DNA from: Orrella marina
GTDB lineage: Bacteria; Pseudomonadota; Gammaproteobacteria; Burkholderiales; Burkholderiaceae_B
Direction: 5' to 3'
Assembly (NCBI RefSeq): GCF_003058465.1
Contig: NZ_CP028901.1
Coordinates: 186,001 to 250,000 of the forward strand
Length of the DNA stretch: 64,000 nucleotides
The position numbers and the translations under genes were made by a program. This document shows, piece by piece, positions 35,608 through 45,291 of the stretch. A model generated the notes under the pieces. That model was not told the origin of the DNA and searched no databases. It worked only from the letters and a program-made list of their open reading frames with translations. The stretch's first letter is position 1, and each line of letters begins with the position of its first letter.

Positions 35608-35886
35608 ATGCTGTTTCTGGTTCACATGATTGTCAACATACCCGCAAGCCTTCCTGCTGATGAGGCTGCCCGCGTCAAGGCCGAGGAGAAAGAATACTCA
35701 CAGAAGCTGCAGCGAGAAGGCAAGTGGCCGCACATCTGGCGCGTGGTAGGTGAGTACGCCAACTACAGTGTCTTCGAAGCCAGGGACAACGACGAGCTGC
35801 ACACCATGCTGAGCAATCTGCCTCTGTTTCCGTATATGCAGATCAAGGTCACACCACTGGCCAGGCACCCCTCCTCGATTCACTGA
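35608..35886 (+). CDS. catC: Muconolactone delta-isomerase
   Basis: The protein has 92 residues, the normal size for this small decameric isomerase. MLFLVHMIVNIPASLP, EKEYSQKLQREGKWPHIWRV and LSNLPLFPYMQIKVTPLARH are characteristic. It converts muconolactone to 3-oxoadipate enol-lactone. AAAGGAG lies eight bases upstream. As the last gene of the cluster it completes the route from catechol to 3-oxoadipyl-CoA. Confidence 0.93.
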   Translation: MLFLVHMIVNIPASLPADEAARVKAEEKEYSQKLQREGKWPHIWRVVGEYANYSVFEARDNDELHTMLSNLPLFPYMQIKVTPLARHPSSIH

Positions 35887-36637
35887 GAGTCGTCTCGCTT
35901 TCGGATAGTATGACCTGATCCTGTTCGCGACAAGCGCCGCCGTTCAGGGCGGACAACGGTAGCGCGGATATCGCAAACGTCCTCGCGTTTGCCTTTGTCC
36001 GCGCCTTCGTTTTTCAGCGCTGCGTGTGCGATTGTTCGAGGTGCCGCTGCAAGACGAAACGAGGTGCGACGGCGACCAGCCCCCTTCCAGTCGTGCTTCT
36101 GGATGGGGGCTTCTTGCGCAGCAATTGGCGTGATGCGCATTTGATGCTGTCCACGAAAATGGGAGTAGCAACTGATGCCGGAGCGGGGTCCAAGAAGCTG
36201 GGAACCAGCGTTCTGCTGCGCCGGGGTGTTGAAGGTAGATCAGGCCCGATTGACGAGCAGGACACGAACGATCACGCGCCCACCAACGCCCGATGCAAAA
36301 CAGAGCAACTGAATGTGCGTGTCAGTGCGCTGGGGAGGCTGCTCGTTGCACTGCTGGCTCAAAGTCGCCGTCGAGCGTGGCTCCGTGTATTCCCAACCTT
36401 CTGCCAGTTGACTGATGGTGTCAGACGGTATTCAGTGACGCTTGCTGCCTTGCTACGACGTGGTGACATACTTTTACTCGAGCTACGAATCGTCCAGCAC
36501 TGCCCGATTCGTTTGTTCTCGTTCGTCTTTCCCTCATTTCTCTAGCAGTTTTCTCTTTACGTGACTTGCGAGATATGTAACGCTTGGTATCTGTGTTCGC
36601 ACCTCGCGAACAACCGACTCACTGCAAGCGAGCATTC
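35887..36637. other. 751-bp region without a supported gene
   Basis: Overlapping frames occur on both strands (for instance plus 36024-36545), but they are Arg/Ser/Leu-rich, lack ribosome-binding sites and match no family I know. A run of CG-rich inverted bits (GCGAAAC/GTTTGCG types) lies near 35930-36130. I see no RNA gene. Confidence 0.3.
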
Positions 36638-36796
36638 ATGATTATTTTTCCCTCTCTGTTGTTTGGTGTGCTGGCCGTACTGGCCACACTGACCGGACGC
36701 AGGCCTGCTGCGTTGACTAGCTGGGTACTGGCGTTGCTGAGCATGCTCATGGCGATGTATTTTCACATGAACGATCCCATGAACATCAGCTTGTAA
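36638..36796 (+). CDS. DUF5993-like small membrane protein
   Basis: The protein has 52 residues with two hydrophobic helices (IIFPSLLFGVLAVLATLTG and SWVLALLSMLMAMYF) ending in HMNDPMNISL. Size and the final H-x-x-DPMNI pattern fit the DUF5993 family, which is often encoded just before dsbB, as here (11 bp apart). Its role is unknown; co-occurrence suggests a link with disulfide formation. Confidence 0.65.
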   Translation: MIIFPSLLFGVLAVLATLTGRRPAALTSWVLALLSMLMAMYFHMNDPMNISL

Positions 36797-36807
36797 AGGG
36801 AGACACT

Positions 36808-37419
36808 ATGCAAACTGTGTTCAGCGCTCGCTCCTCCAGCGCTCACCAGGCTGGCATCTCGTACTGGTTCAATTCCCTGGCGCTTGCCGGTATCTGCACT
36901 GCCTTGCTGGGAGGTTTTTACTTTCAGCTGGCGTTAGGAGAAATTCCGTGCCCGTTGTGTATGTTGCAACGCGTGGGTTTGATGCTGGTGGGCTTGGGAT
37001 TTGCAATGAATGTCAGGTTTGGGGCATCGGCCGTGCATTACGCCATCGTCATCTTGTCGTCGATTGTCGGTGCCAGCGTCTCGGTGCGCCAGATCCTTCT
37101 GCATATCGCGCCTGGTGATCCAGGGTTTGGATCCGCGGTGTTTGGTTATCACATGTACACATGGGGGTTTGTGTTGTTTGTTGCCAGCATCATTTTCAGC
37201 GCAGTGATGCTGTTCATCGATCGACGCAAACTTGATCAGGCTGACAATGACTATGGGGGCGCATCTCGTGGCAATGCTGGCTCATCCAGGCCAGTACTGA
37301 CTACAGTGCTGATCGTCCTGCTGCTATTGTTGTCGGCAGGCAACCTGGTGTCTGATGTGCTGACGTGCGGAGCGGCCATCTGTGCAGATGATCCGGCGGG
37401 TTACATTTTTCAGCGCTAA
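36808..37419 (+). CDS. dsbB: Disulfide bond formation protein B
   Basis: The protein has 203 residues with four membrane helices. The first periplasmic pair is CPLCMLQRVG. The second redox pair is represented by CGAAIC near the C-terminus, spaced unusually late because of a Ser/Gly-rich insertion (about 145-165). DsbB-type proteins reoxidise DsbA and pass electrons to quinone. AGGGAG precedes the ATG. With the DUF5993 gene it forms a two-gene unit. A DsbI-like variant is an alternative given the changed second pair. Confidence 0.8.
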   Translation: MQTVFSARSSSAHQAGISYWFNSLALAGICTALLGGFYFQLALGEIPCPLCMLQRVGLMLVGLGFAMNVRFGASAVHYAIVILSSIVGASVSVRQILLHIAPGDPGFGSAVFGYHMYTWGFVLFVASIIFSAVMLFIDRRKLDQADNDYGGASRGNAGSSRPVLTTVLIVLLLLLSAGNLVSDVLTCGAAICADDPAGYIFQR

Positions 37420-37450
37420 AGCCCGTTGTTTGACCAACTGTGAGCGCAAG

Positions 37451-37476
37451 CCCCTGACTTTAGCCATGGGGAGGTT
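37451..37476. repeat. Recurring CTTTAGCCATGGGGAGGTT-type motif, copy 2
   Basis: CCCCTGA followed by the same 19 bp as at 19510-19528 lies 31 bp after the dsbB stop. The CCCC can pair with GGGG. The rest of 37477-37793 carries no gene I can support. Confidence 0.4.
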
Positions 37477-37793
37477 CAGGACCTGATATTCATCCGGGGA
37501 TCTGGTCTGTTGTGCAAACATTGCTTTAGTATCTTGTGTTGGTTACTGCTGTGTTGGTTGTTGCTGCATGAACGACGGCAATGAACGGCTTTATAAGCAT
37601 TCGATCAGTGATGCGTGATGGTCATTGTGCGTTGGGGTTAGTGTCTTGGCCGTGCTGGCCACCTGACGGTTTTGCGAACCAGGCCAGGCAGTTGTGTGAC
37701 GATGGCGGCAAGTCGATCGCTGCAGTTTGTCAGGAATCGATCAGGTTTGTTCAGGGACACTCTTAACTGTTCCGGGCATTGGAGAAGAGTACG

Positions 37794-38240
37794 ATGGAAC
37801 TAAAAATTAACGGACAGAGCAGGCAGGTTGAGGTCGAGGCCGATACCCCGCTTTTATGGGTCATCCGGGATGATCTGGGCATGACGGGCACCAAGTATGG
37901 TTGTGGTGTTGCGCAGTGCGGGGCCTGTACGGTCTGGATCGATGGTCAGGCCCAGCGATCCTGTGTCATGCCGGTCTCGGCGGTGCAAGGACGTGAGGTG
38001 GTGACGATTGAGGAGATCGAGTCCGATCCGGTTGGCAAGCGAGTTGTGCAAGCCTGGATCAGGCAGCAGGTTCCGCAATGCGGGTACTGCCAGTCTGGTC
38101 AGGTGATGGCAGCAACTGCCTTGCTCAAGCAGTTCCCGAACCCGACGGATGAGCAGATCGAATCAGCTATGACGAATCTGTGCCGTTGTGGAACCTACAG
38201 TGACATTGCCGCCGCGGTTCGCGAAGCGGCCCAGGCCTGA
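37794..38240 (+). CDS. (2Fe-2S)-binding subunit of a molybdenum hydroxylase (isoquinoline 1-oxidoreductase type)
   Basis: The protein has 148 residues. The plant-type ferredoxin cluster is formed by KYGCGVAQCGACTVW plus RSCVMPV, and the second cluster by PQCGYCQSGQ and NLCRCGTY, as in the small subunit of xanthine-oxidase-family enzymes. It passes electrons from the molybdenum centre. The stop overlaps ATG/TGA with the large-subunit region. No FAD subunit gene follows, which matches the two-subunit isoquinoline oxidoreductase/aldehyde dehydrogenase type. Confidence 0.9.
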   Translation: MELKINGQSRQVEVEADTPLLWVIRDDLGMTGTKYGCGVAQCGACTVWIDGQAQRSCVMPVSAVQGREVVTIEEIESDPVGKRVVQAWIRQQVPQCGYCQSGQVMAATALLKQFPNPTDEQIESAMTNLCRCGTYSDIAAAVREAAQA

Positions 38241-38254
38241 TGAAGGAGCTCACC

Positions 38255-40507
38255 ATGGATTCCAGTCAAGATCTCGTTCAGTGGTCTTCAGTCAAGTCTT
38301 CTATTGTCAAACTCGATGTGAAAGTATCCCGGCGCCAGTTCCTGGGCGCGTCGGCTGGCGCGATGGTGCTGGGCGCGATCCTGCCTGGCAAGTTCGCCCG
38401 GGCTCAGGGGGCAGACGCTGCCAGGCCCGGCACGGATGCCTGGGCATTCATCGAGATACGTCCGGACAGTTCCGTCTTGCTGCACAGTGCTTTTGTTGAC
38501 GGTGGCCAGGGTATCAACACCGCCATGGCTCAGTTGGTGGGCGAAGAACTCGATGTCGACCCGGCCAGTTTTACGGTGATCTGCGCAGAGCCCGGCCCAC
38601 AGTTTCTGATTGTGAACGGTCGACGCCTGACGGGCGGCAGCCTGTCGGTTCGGTCGTCGTATGACACGATGAGACACCTGGGGGCAAGCGCGCGGATGAT
38701 GCTGCTGCAAGCCGCCTCGCAGAAGTTTTCGGTGCCCGTGGGGCGCCTCTCGACCGAGCCAGGACGAGTGGTTGAGTCAGGCAGTGGCCGTTCGATCCCC
38801 TACGGCGAACTGGTCGAAGCGGCCAGCAAGCTGCCTCTTCCAGAAAACGTCTCGCTGCGTGACGAGAAATCGCGACGATGGATTGGCAAGCCGGTTCCGA
38901 GAATCGATCTGCACGACAAATCCACGGGCAAGGCCCAGTACGCAATTGATCTCAGTGTGCCTGACATGCTGCAGGCAGCAGTGGTGCACGCACCGCGGCT
39001 TGGCGGTGAGCCAGGTGCGATCAAGAACGAAGATCGGGCGCGTGGCTTGGCCGGTGTGCACTCCATTCACAAGCTGCCAGGTGCAGTGGCCGTGGTCGCT
39101 GACCGCTGGTGGCGTGCCCGCAAGGCGGTCGAGTCGCTTGATATCGAGTGGGAGTACGGCAGTTCTGATCTCAAACCCGCCATGCCCGCGAACTTTTCGT
39201 CTGAGAGCATGCTTGAGGCACTCAAAGCCGCCAAAGGGCCCGGGGTGACGGGCGAGTCGGTGGGGGATGTCAAGCAAGCAATGGCGTCTGCGAGCCGGAT
39301 TGTTCACGGTAACTTTAATGCTCCGTTTCTGGCGCATGGACAGATGGAGCCCCCGTCTTCCATTGCCCGATTCAACCCGGACGGCACACTGGAGCTCTGG
39401 GTGCCGAACCAGATGCCTGACCTGTTTCAGGGTACAGCGGCCAAGGTGGCCGGGGTTTCGCCTGATCAGGTGATTCTGCACTCACCCATTCTGGGTGGTT
39501 TCTTCGGACGGCATTTTCTGTATCCGTCGGCACATCCGTTTTCTCAGGCAATCGTGCTGGCCAAGGCGGTGGGCAAGCCCGTCAAGGTTATCTGGAGTCG
39601 CGAGCAGGAGTTTTTACGCGATGCCTTGCGTCCGATGGGTATGGCCCGGTTCAAGGCGGGTCTGAATGATGAAGGCATGCCAGTGGCGCTTGAGATTGAA
39701 GCAGTTGGCGAAGGCCCGATCGGGAGAGCATATGGTCGCAAGCCAGATGCTGTTGATTCGTCCGCAGTCGAAGGCATGGTTCGCAAGCCGTATGACATTC
39801 CCCACCGTCGCGTCTCCCAGGTGCCAGTCGACATCCCCGCAGTGATCGGATTCTGGCGCTCGGTGGGTCACTCAATGAACGACTATTTCTACGAGGCATT
39901 CCTGGATCAGCTCGCCGCCGCAGGCGGTCATGATCCGTACGAGTTTCGCCTTGCCCTGCTGGAAAAGAGTCCTCGCCAGAAGCACCTGGTCGAGACGGTC
40001 GCAGAACTAAGTGGTGGCTGGAAGTCGGGTGTGTTTACGGCGGATGACGGTTCGAGACGGGCCAGAGGCATTGCACTCATCTCTGCCTTCGCAACCGAGG
40101 TGGCAACGATTGCAGAAGTCAGTGTCGATACCGCGGGCGAAGTGATCGTCCATGATGTCTGGGTTGCCATCGATCCGGGTCGTATCGTCAATCCGTCGAC
40201 CATCGAGGATCAGGTACGTTCGGCTGTTGCACTCGGTCTGTCCGAGACGCTGGTCGAGGCTTATGTCTACGAGAACGGTGAACCGGTTGCCAGGAATTTC
40301 GGGGCGTATCCGATTCTGAGACCGACCCAGATGCCGCGCGTGCACGTCCGGATCGTCGAAAGCGGTGCACAGCCCATGGGTGGTATTGGTGAGCCAGGCC
40401 TGCCTGGCGTGCCACCTGCCGTGGTGAACGCTGTTGCCACACTGATCGGCCAGCGTGTGCGCAGTCTGCCACTTGCCGGACAGAAGTTTCAGTCGCTACC
40501 GAGCTGA
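38255..40507 (+). CDS. Molybdopterin-binding large subunit of a xanthine dehydrogenase-family enzyme
   Basis: The protein has 750 residues. A Tat-type leader (SRRQFLGASAGAMVLGAIL) shows export of the folded enzyme, so it works in the periplasm. FVDGGQGINTAMAQLVGEEL, GGFFGRHFLYPS and the C-terminal GGIGEPGLPGVPPAVVNAV (the Glu base of the active site) identify the IorB-like family. The ATG at 38255 is preferred over 38240 because AAGGAG then sits six bases upstream. The natural substrate, an N-heterocycle or aldehyde, cannot be told from the sequence. A perfect hairpin follows the gene. Confidence 0.88.
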   Translation: MDSSQDLVQWSSVKSSIVKLDVKVSRRQFLGASAGAMVLGAILPGKFARAQGADAARPGTDAWAFIEIRPDSSVLLHSAFVDGGQGINTAMAQLVGEELDVDPASFTVICAEPGPQFLIVNGRRLTGGSLSVRSSYDTMRHLGASARMMLLQAASQKFSVPVGRLSTEPGRVVESGSGRSIPYGELVEAASKLPLPENVSLRDEKSRRWIGKPVPRIDLHDKSTGKAQYAIDLSVPDMLQAAVVHAPRLGGEPGAIKNEDRARGLAGVHSIHKLPGAVAVVADRWWRARKAVESLDIEWEYGSSDLKPAMPANFSSESMLEALKAAKGPGVTGESVGDVKQAMASASRIVHGNFNAPFLAHGQMEPPSSIARFNPDGTLELWVPNQMPDLFQGTAAKVAGVSPDQVILHSPILGGFFGRHFLYPSAHPFSQAIVLAKAVGKPVKVIWSREQEFLRDALRPMGMARFKAGLNDEGMPVALEIEAVGEGPIGRAYGRKPDAVDSSAVEGMVRKPYDIPHRRVSQVPVDIPAVIGFWRSVGHSMNDYFYEAFLDQLAAAGGHDPYEFRLALLEKSPRQKHLVETVAELSGGWKSGVFTADDGSRRARGIALISAFATEVATIAEVSVDTAGEVIVHDVWVAIDPGRIVNPSTIEDQVRSAVALGLSETLVEAYVYENGEPVARNFGAYPILRPTQMPRVHVRIVESGAQPMGGIGEPGLPGVPPAVVNAVATLIGQRVRSLPLAGQKFQSLPS

Positions 40508-40566
40508 CAAGTCGCTGTCACAGCGTCACTTCACCACGCTGATCACCACTGGTTACCACTGAGCAT

Positions 40567-40615
40567 TTGAACACACCCCGGAATCGGTCTGAAGCCGATT
40601 CCGGGGTGTGTTCAA
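40567..40615 (+). terminator. Perfect 21-bp hairpin after the molybdenum hydroxylase genes
   Basis: TTGAACACACCCCGGAATCG... repeats as its exact complement after a 7-base loop (TCTGAAG), followed by TCGTATCTG. It starts 60 bp after the stop codon. The rest of 40616-40903 shows no gene. Confidence 0.7.
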
Positions 40616-41392
40616 TCGTATCTGTCCCTGTGTCTTGTGGACACCCGTTGCTTATCGAAATTTCCTGCGACAGCGCATGTGACGGGCTTCGTATCGGGAA
40701 CTGTATGGTCGGCGTAAACTCTGGCTGTGTCTGGTACATGCCAGTCGCTTCCAGGGTATACGCTGGAAGCGTGCGCTGGTCGTCTTTGACGGTTAGCGAG
40801 CCGTGTGTTCAGACTGCGGCAATACAAGCGTTTTCTGGGGTGATGGCTGTTTTAGGTTTTCGAGTGATTTTCCTGGTTTGTGCTGGTTTTCGGTAAAACC
40901 GGAATGTCTCTTTTAACGGGATCAGGTTTGAGCGGTACATCAGTCAGTGATAGACGGCTTCGGTTGCCGATTGGCATTCAAACGTTCTCCGATATCCGCG
41001 AGGGGGGATACTACTACGTCGATAAAACGCCCATCATCGACCGGTTGGTCCGCCAGAACAAGTATTACTTGTTGTCCCGTCCCAGACGTTCTGGAAAAAG
41101 TCTGCTGCTTGATACCTTGCGTTGCCTCTTTGAGGGCAAGAGAGAACTCTTTGAAGGGCTGCACATCCAGGATCGCTGGGATTGGCAGACCAGACACCCA
41201 GTTGTTCGTTTGAGCTTCTCTGACGGCGTCATCAAAAGCCGATCAGAACTGGATGCCCACATCCGACACCAACTGGATACGCAGCGACACCAACTGGGGT
41301 TGGCCGACTCGCGCACGGAACTGGTGTCTTGCGAGTTCTCAATGCTGATTCGTCATGCGCATGAGAAGTTTGGTCAAACGACGGTCGTTTTA

Positions 41393-42052
41393 AACAAACA
41401 TGGGAAATCCCCCGGCTATGCCGGGGTGGCAGTAGAAGTTTGACATTTAGGGGAGTCCATCGATGAAACTATCCGAGTGAGCCGCCAAGCACACTCGAGA
41501 AAAGGAGTTTCACGATGGACGAGTATGAAAGCCTAAGCCATAGCCGTTGGGAGTGCAAATACCATGTGGTGTTTATTCCCAAGTGTCGAAGAAAGACGTT
41601 GTATGTCAGTTTGAGAAAGCACCTGGGTGAGGTGTTCAGGCAGTTAGCCCGTCGTAGGGAGAGCGAGATTCTGGAGGGTCACCTGATGCCAGATCATGTA
41701 CACATGCTGATCGCAATTCCGCCAAAGTACGCGGTCTCTCAGGTGGTTGGGTACATAAAGGGCAAAAGTGCGATTCACATTGCCCGGGTGTATGGAGAGA
41801 GGAGGCGAAACTTTGTCGGGCAGCACTTTTGGGCCAGAGGGTATTTTGTTTCGACGGTTGGGCGTGACGAAGAGGTCATTCGGCGTTACATCCAGGACCA
41901 GGAAAAAGAGGACTCTCGATTGGAGCAATTGAATCTGCTCTGAATCTGGCCACCGAACGGTGGCACAAGACACGGAGCCGCGTTAGCGTCTCCGGATAGC
42001 CGCTTTGAGCGGCTCACAAATGAAGGCCCCCGGCTTTGCCGGGGGATTGTTA
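41393..42052 (+). mobile_element. IS200/IS605-type element, complete
   Basis: A 660-bp element starts AACAAACATGGGAAAT with a subterminal hairpin (CCCCCGGCTATGCCGGGG) and ends after the hairpin CCCCCGGCTTTGCCGGGGG and ATTGTTA. It lies directly 3' of TTTTA, as expected for an element that inserts next to a short target without duplication. Removing it restores the host gene exactly. A decayed relative lies at 21958-22322. Confidence 0.85.
41515..41943 (+). CDS. tnpA: IS200/IS605-type TnpA, Y1 HUH transposase
   Basis: The protein has 142 residues. CKYHVVFIPKCRRKTLY starts the fold, HLMPDHVHMLIAIPP carries the HUH histidines, and RRYIQDQEKEDSR carries the single catalytic Tyr. This transposase works on single-stranded DNA. 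The frame is intact and AAAGGAG lies upstream. No tnpB accompanies it. Confidence 0.9.
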   Translation: MDEYESLSHSRWECKYHVVFIPKCRRKTLYVSLRKHLGEVFRQLARRRESEILEGHLMPDHVHMLIAIPPKYAVSQVVGYIKGKSAIHIARVYGERRRNFVGQHFWARGYFVSTVGRDEEVIRRYIQDQEKEDSRLEQLNLL

Positions 42053-43440
42053 CTCGATGAATATGACAAACCCATTCTGGATAACATTCTCGACTCGCAT
42101 ACTGCGCGAGAGCTGCGTGAGGGGCTCAAGAATATCTACAGTGTTTTGAAAGAAGCAGACCCGCACTTGCGTTTTGTCTTGCTGACCGGGGTTTCAAAGT
42201 TCAGCAAGATCAGTCTGTTCTCTGGCCTGAACAATCTCAATGACATCTCACTGGATGCACCGTTTTCGACGATCTGCGGTTACACCGACGAGGATGTCGA
42301 CACTGTCTTTGCACCGGAACTGAGCGGACTGGACCGCGACGCCATTCGTCGCTGGTATAACGGTTACCGCTGGGGTGATCCTGGTGTCGTGTCAGTCTAC
42401 AACCCGTTTGATGTACTGCTTTTGTTCCAGAAGCGGGAGTTTGCGCCATACTGGTTTGAAAGTGCCACACCGACGTTTCTGGTCGATCTGCTCAGAAAAC
42501 GTGGCGTTTTTACGCCCAGGCTGGATGTTCTGCAGGCCAAGGCGCAGATTCTTGGGCGTTTTGATGTCGATGACATCACAACCGAGGGGTTACTGTTCCA
42601 GACGGGTTACATCACGGTGAAATACATTGAAGAGCCGATGCTCGGTTACCGGATTTACACGCTAGGGTTCCCGAATCTGGAAGTCGAAAGCAGCCTGAAT
42701 GATCTGTTGTTGCCGGTGCTTGGAATCTCTCATCGTCAAGCGCAAACCTATCAATTGGCTTTGCTGGATATCCTTAAAAGAAATGATTTTCAGGCACTCA
42801 AAACCCACCTGCAGTCACTGTATGCGGGTCTGCCGCATGACTGGTATCGAAACAATTCGATCGCTCGCTACGAAGGACACTACGCCAGTATTTTTTACAG
42901 TCATTTCGCAGCCCTTGGCCTGTCCATCACAGTAGAGGACGCAAGCCACTATGGGTCAGTCGACATGACTGTCGAGTTCGACGAGAACGTCTACCTGTTT
43001 GAGTTCAAAGTGGTCGAGACCTCTCCCGCAGGTCAGGCGCTCGCGCAGATCAAAGAAAAGCGATACGCCGACAAGTACCGGGCCAGTGGCAAGCAGATCT
43101 ATCAGATCGGTGTTGAGTTCTCCCGGTCGCAACGTCAGATCGTAGCGTTCGATATCGAGATTGTTTAATTCGTTCCTCATTCAGTTTTTGGGGGACCGCC
43201 TGAACGGCAAGTCCATTCGACCATGGTTGGGATCAAGCGGTGCATTGGCCTGACTGGCAATCTGATGCCTTTAACAGCGCTGGTCGTGGTTGTCAGCCGT
43301 GCACAAGGACGGTTTGTCGGTTGACCGACAGGTGCTGGCATGTCACTACTCGATCTGGCGAACCTGGGCGCACCGACTGAGGGTGCGGTCCAGACCAGCC
43401 AATAGGAAGGTGATTCGCTGGGTATTTCAATGGTTCGGGA

Positions 43441-44741
43441 CTGTTAACAAATAATATAGTCGAATGACTAGGGTCGTATGCAGTAATTCCATTCGCCATG
43501 GAAATCGCTTCGATCGATCTTGATCGTCGCCATTTGGGCGTCAGTGACAGAAATTCCCTTCGGATACGCGGCAGTATCGAGCTCGGCCTTAACCGACAGG
43601 CCGCTACGGGTTCGTGTGTTGGCGATCAGATTGACAATGACTTCGTGACTGATCAGTGGGCGCGCGCGCCAGTTCATGGTGATGAACGAGAACAAGCGGT
43701 GTTCAATCTTGTTCCATTTGCTGGTCCCGGGAGGAAAGTGATGCACGTGAATCTCGAGCCCCAGTTCCCTGGCTAACTGGCTCAACTCATACTTCCATAG
43801 CCGAACCCGATGGCCATTGCTGCCACCACCATCTGCTGTGATCGTCAATCGGCTGGCTTCAGGATAGCGCGCTCGGCCCATCGAGAACCACCAGCGCCGG
43901 ATAGTTTGCACGGCAAATGCCGACGTGTCGTGATCCGTTCCCACGCTGACCCAACCCTCATCAGCACCTATGTCATAAACGCCGTACGGATTGGCGCGCC
44001 CCAGATCCTTGTCGACAAAGTCATGAACTTGGACCTGATCGGGTTGACCTCTAGGCAGCCATCGCTGGCCCGCGTTCTTGAAGGCCCCAACCAGCTCCTT
44101 CTTTTTGGTATCGACCGAAATGACCGGTTCGTTTGCATCCAGTGCGATCTTCACGGCTGCATTGATGTGCTCAAACTGTGCGTTTCGATCAGGACTCTGG
44201 TTGCCTTCGAGCACCTTGGCGTTTGCTTGCAGACTAAAATTCTGGCTACGCAATATATTGCCCACCACCACATGGCTGACCTGATGATGTCTGGTCTTGA
44301 GCTCATCGGCCAGATTGCGCAGACTCTTGCATGTCCAGCGCAACGGTGACTCCGGGTCACCTCGCGTGGTCGGCTCGACCAGAGCCAAAAGGTCTGCAAC
44401 CAAGGTCTCATCGGTTGTCTCGAGTCGCTTGCGGCCACCTCCCGGTCGACGTGACCCTGTTGCCGTCGTGGACCGAGACTCTTCCGACGCGTCGATACTT
44501 CTCAACGAGCCGAGCTCCTTGATACCGGCGGCTACCGTTGTGCGGGATGCACCAGTGGCCGCTGCCACCTCGGCTATGCCACCTCGACCGAGTGCTTTGG
44601 CTTCTGCGCCGAGCAACAATCTTCTCTGACGCTCATTGAGTGTCTCGTTCAGCGCCTCCCAGCGCAAAGCGATTGGTGAGATATTCGGCATTCGATAAGC
44701 ATAGCCGATTCCCAATAAATAACCAAGTTAAATATTTACAG
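43441..44741 (-). mobile_element. ISAzo13-family insertion sequence, copy 2
   Basis: A 1,301-bp unit nearly identical to 28764-30064, with ends CTGTTAACAAATAATAT and AATATTTACAG. It lies between the DUF1703 gene and a Fic pseudogene whose 5' end it probably removed. The spacer 43169-43440 is empty. Confidence 0.8.
43468..44691 (-). CDS. ISAzo13-family transposase, copy 2
   Basis: The protein has 407 residues and differs from copy 1 by very few residues (for example Pro instead of Leu in LVEPTTRG). The DDE residues are present in VISVDTKKKE, TADGGGSNGH and KWNKIEHRLF. The frame is open. Two such similar copies 14 kb apart could recombine. Confidence 0.85.
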   Translation of the reverse strand: MPNISPIALRWEALNETLNERQRRLLLGAEAKALGRGGIAEVAAATGASRTTVAAGIKELGSLRSIDASEESRSTTATGSRRPGGGRKRLETTDETLVADLLALVEPTTRGDPESPLRWTCKSLRNLADELKTRHHQVSHVVVGNILRSQNFSLQANAKVLEGNQSPDRNAQFEHINAAVKIALDANEPVISVDTKKKELVGAFKNAGQRWLPRGQPDQVQVHDFVDKDLGRANPYGVYDIGADEGWVSVGTDHDTSAFAVQTIRRWWFSMGRARYPEASRLTITADGGGSNGHRVRLWKYELSQLARELGLEIHVHHFPPGTSKWNKIEHRLFSFITMNWRARPLISHEVIVNLIANTRTRSGLSVKAELDTAAYPKGISVTDAQMATIKIDRSDFHGEWNYCIRP

Positions 44742-44807
44742 TCTCTTCGTTCATCCGTGGTGTGCCGATTGGGTGTCGACTGGATTTCTACTGTATTGGC
44801 TCTTTGG

Positions 44808-45250
44808 CGCCTGCGGACCATCATCTGGACGATATTGTCGATGTCATACTGGATGCGAACGCAATACGATGGCTCTTCTGAGAGTCGAGCGTCTGTCCGG
44901 CTGGCACACGCCACTGTCTCCGATCGGATTTTCAGGCATGAGCACCATCCGTGCAGGCGACTGGTGAGATGATCGCAAAGTTTCCATACAGGTCGTGTGA
45001 GACCCGATCGGTTAAGAAAAGGTCTATTTTGAGGTGCCACCCGCTGGTCAAATCGCTACGGAGATGTCACGCCGGTTCGACTGGGTCAACGACCTGGTTT
45101 CTGATGATCCTGCGCTTGTTCGCGCTGGCCTGAGGCACTTGTGGTTTGTCACTCTGCACCCGTTTGAAGATGGCAATGGTCACATCGCACGCGCAATTGT
45201 TGATCTGCTTTTGACGCGCGGATGCAAGTCCACGTATGTGTTGCGCGAAA
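44808..45250 (+). pseudogene. Fic-domain protein remnant with several stops
   Basis: One frame reads ERLSGWHTPLSPIGFSGMST, IRAGDW, TGA, DDRKVSIQVV, TGA, DPIG, TAA, EKVYFEVPPAGQIATEMSR and then WFVTLHPFEDGNGHIARAI. This is the standard order of a DUF4172/Fic AMP-transferase including the HPF-D-GNG active site, with the usual Arg after GNG replaced by His. Upstream, DHHLDDIVDVILDA in a neighbouring frame is the N-terminal part. Sequence homology ends near 45250. Three stops and a frameshift make it non-functional. Confidence 0.7.
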
Positions 45251-45291
45251 CCCCCACTACAAATGCCCAGCCGGTTTGGTGGAAGGAAAGC

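Larger units (their letters stand above)
40904..43168 (+). pseudogene. AAA-ATPase / PD-(D/E)XK nuclease-like gene (DUF1703 type) split by an IS200-type element
   Basis: Two halves, 40904-41392 and 42053-43168, join in frame if the element between them is removed (V-V-L then L-D-E-Y-D). The first half has LPIGIQTFSDIREGGYYYVD and a P-loop, SRPRRSGKSLLLDTL. The second has LLDEYDKPI (Walker B), FVLLTGVSKFSKISLFS and a C-terminal nuclease-like motif, VYLFEFKVV. The joined protein has about 535 residues, normal for this abundant family of unknown function. The gene is inactive unless the element excises. Confidence 0.85.

Noticed and set aside
36024..36545. 173-codon open frame between catC and the DUF5993 gene
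   Set aside because: No ribosome-binding site, Arg/Ser/Leu-biased composition and overlapping frames on the other strand; no recognisable domain.
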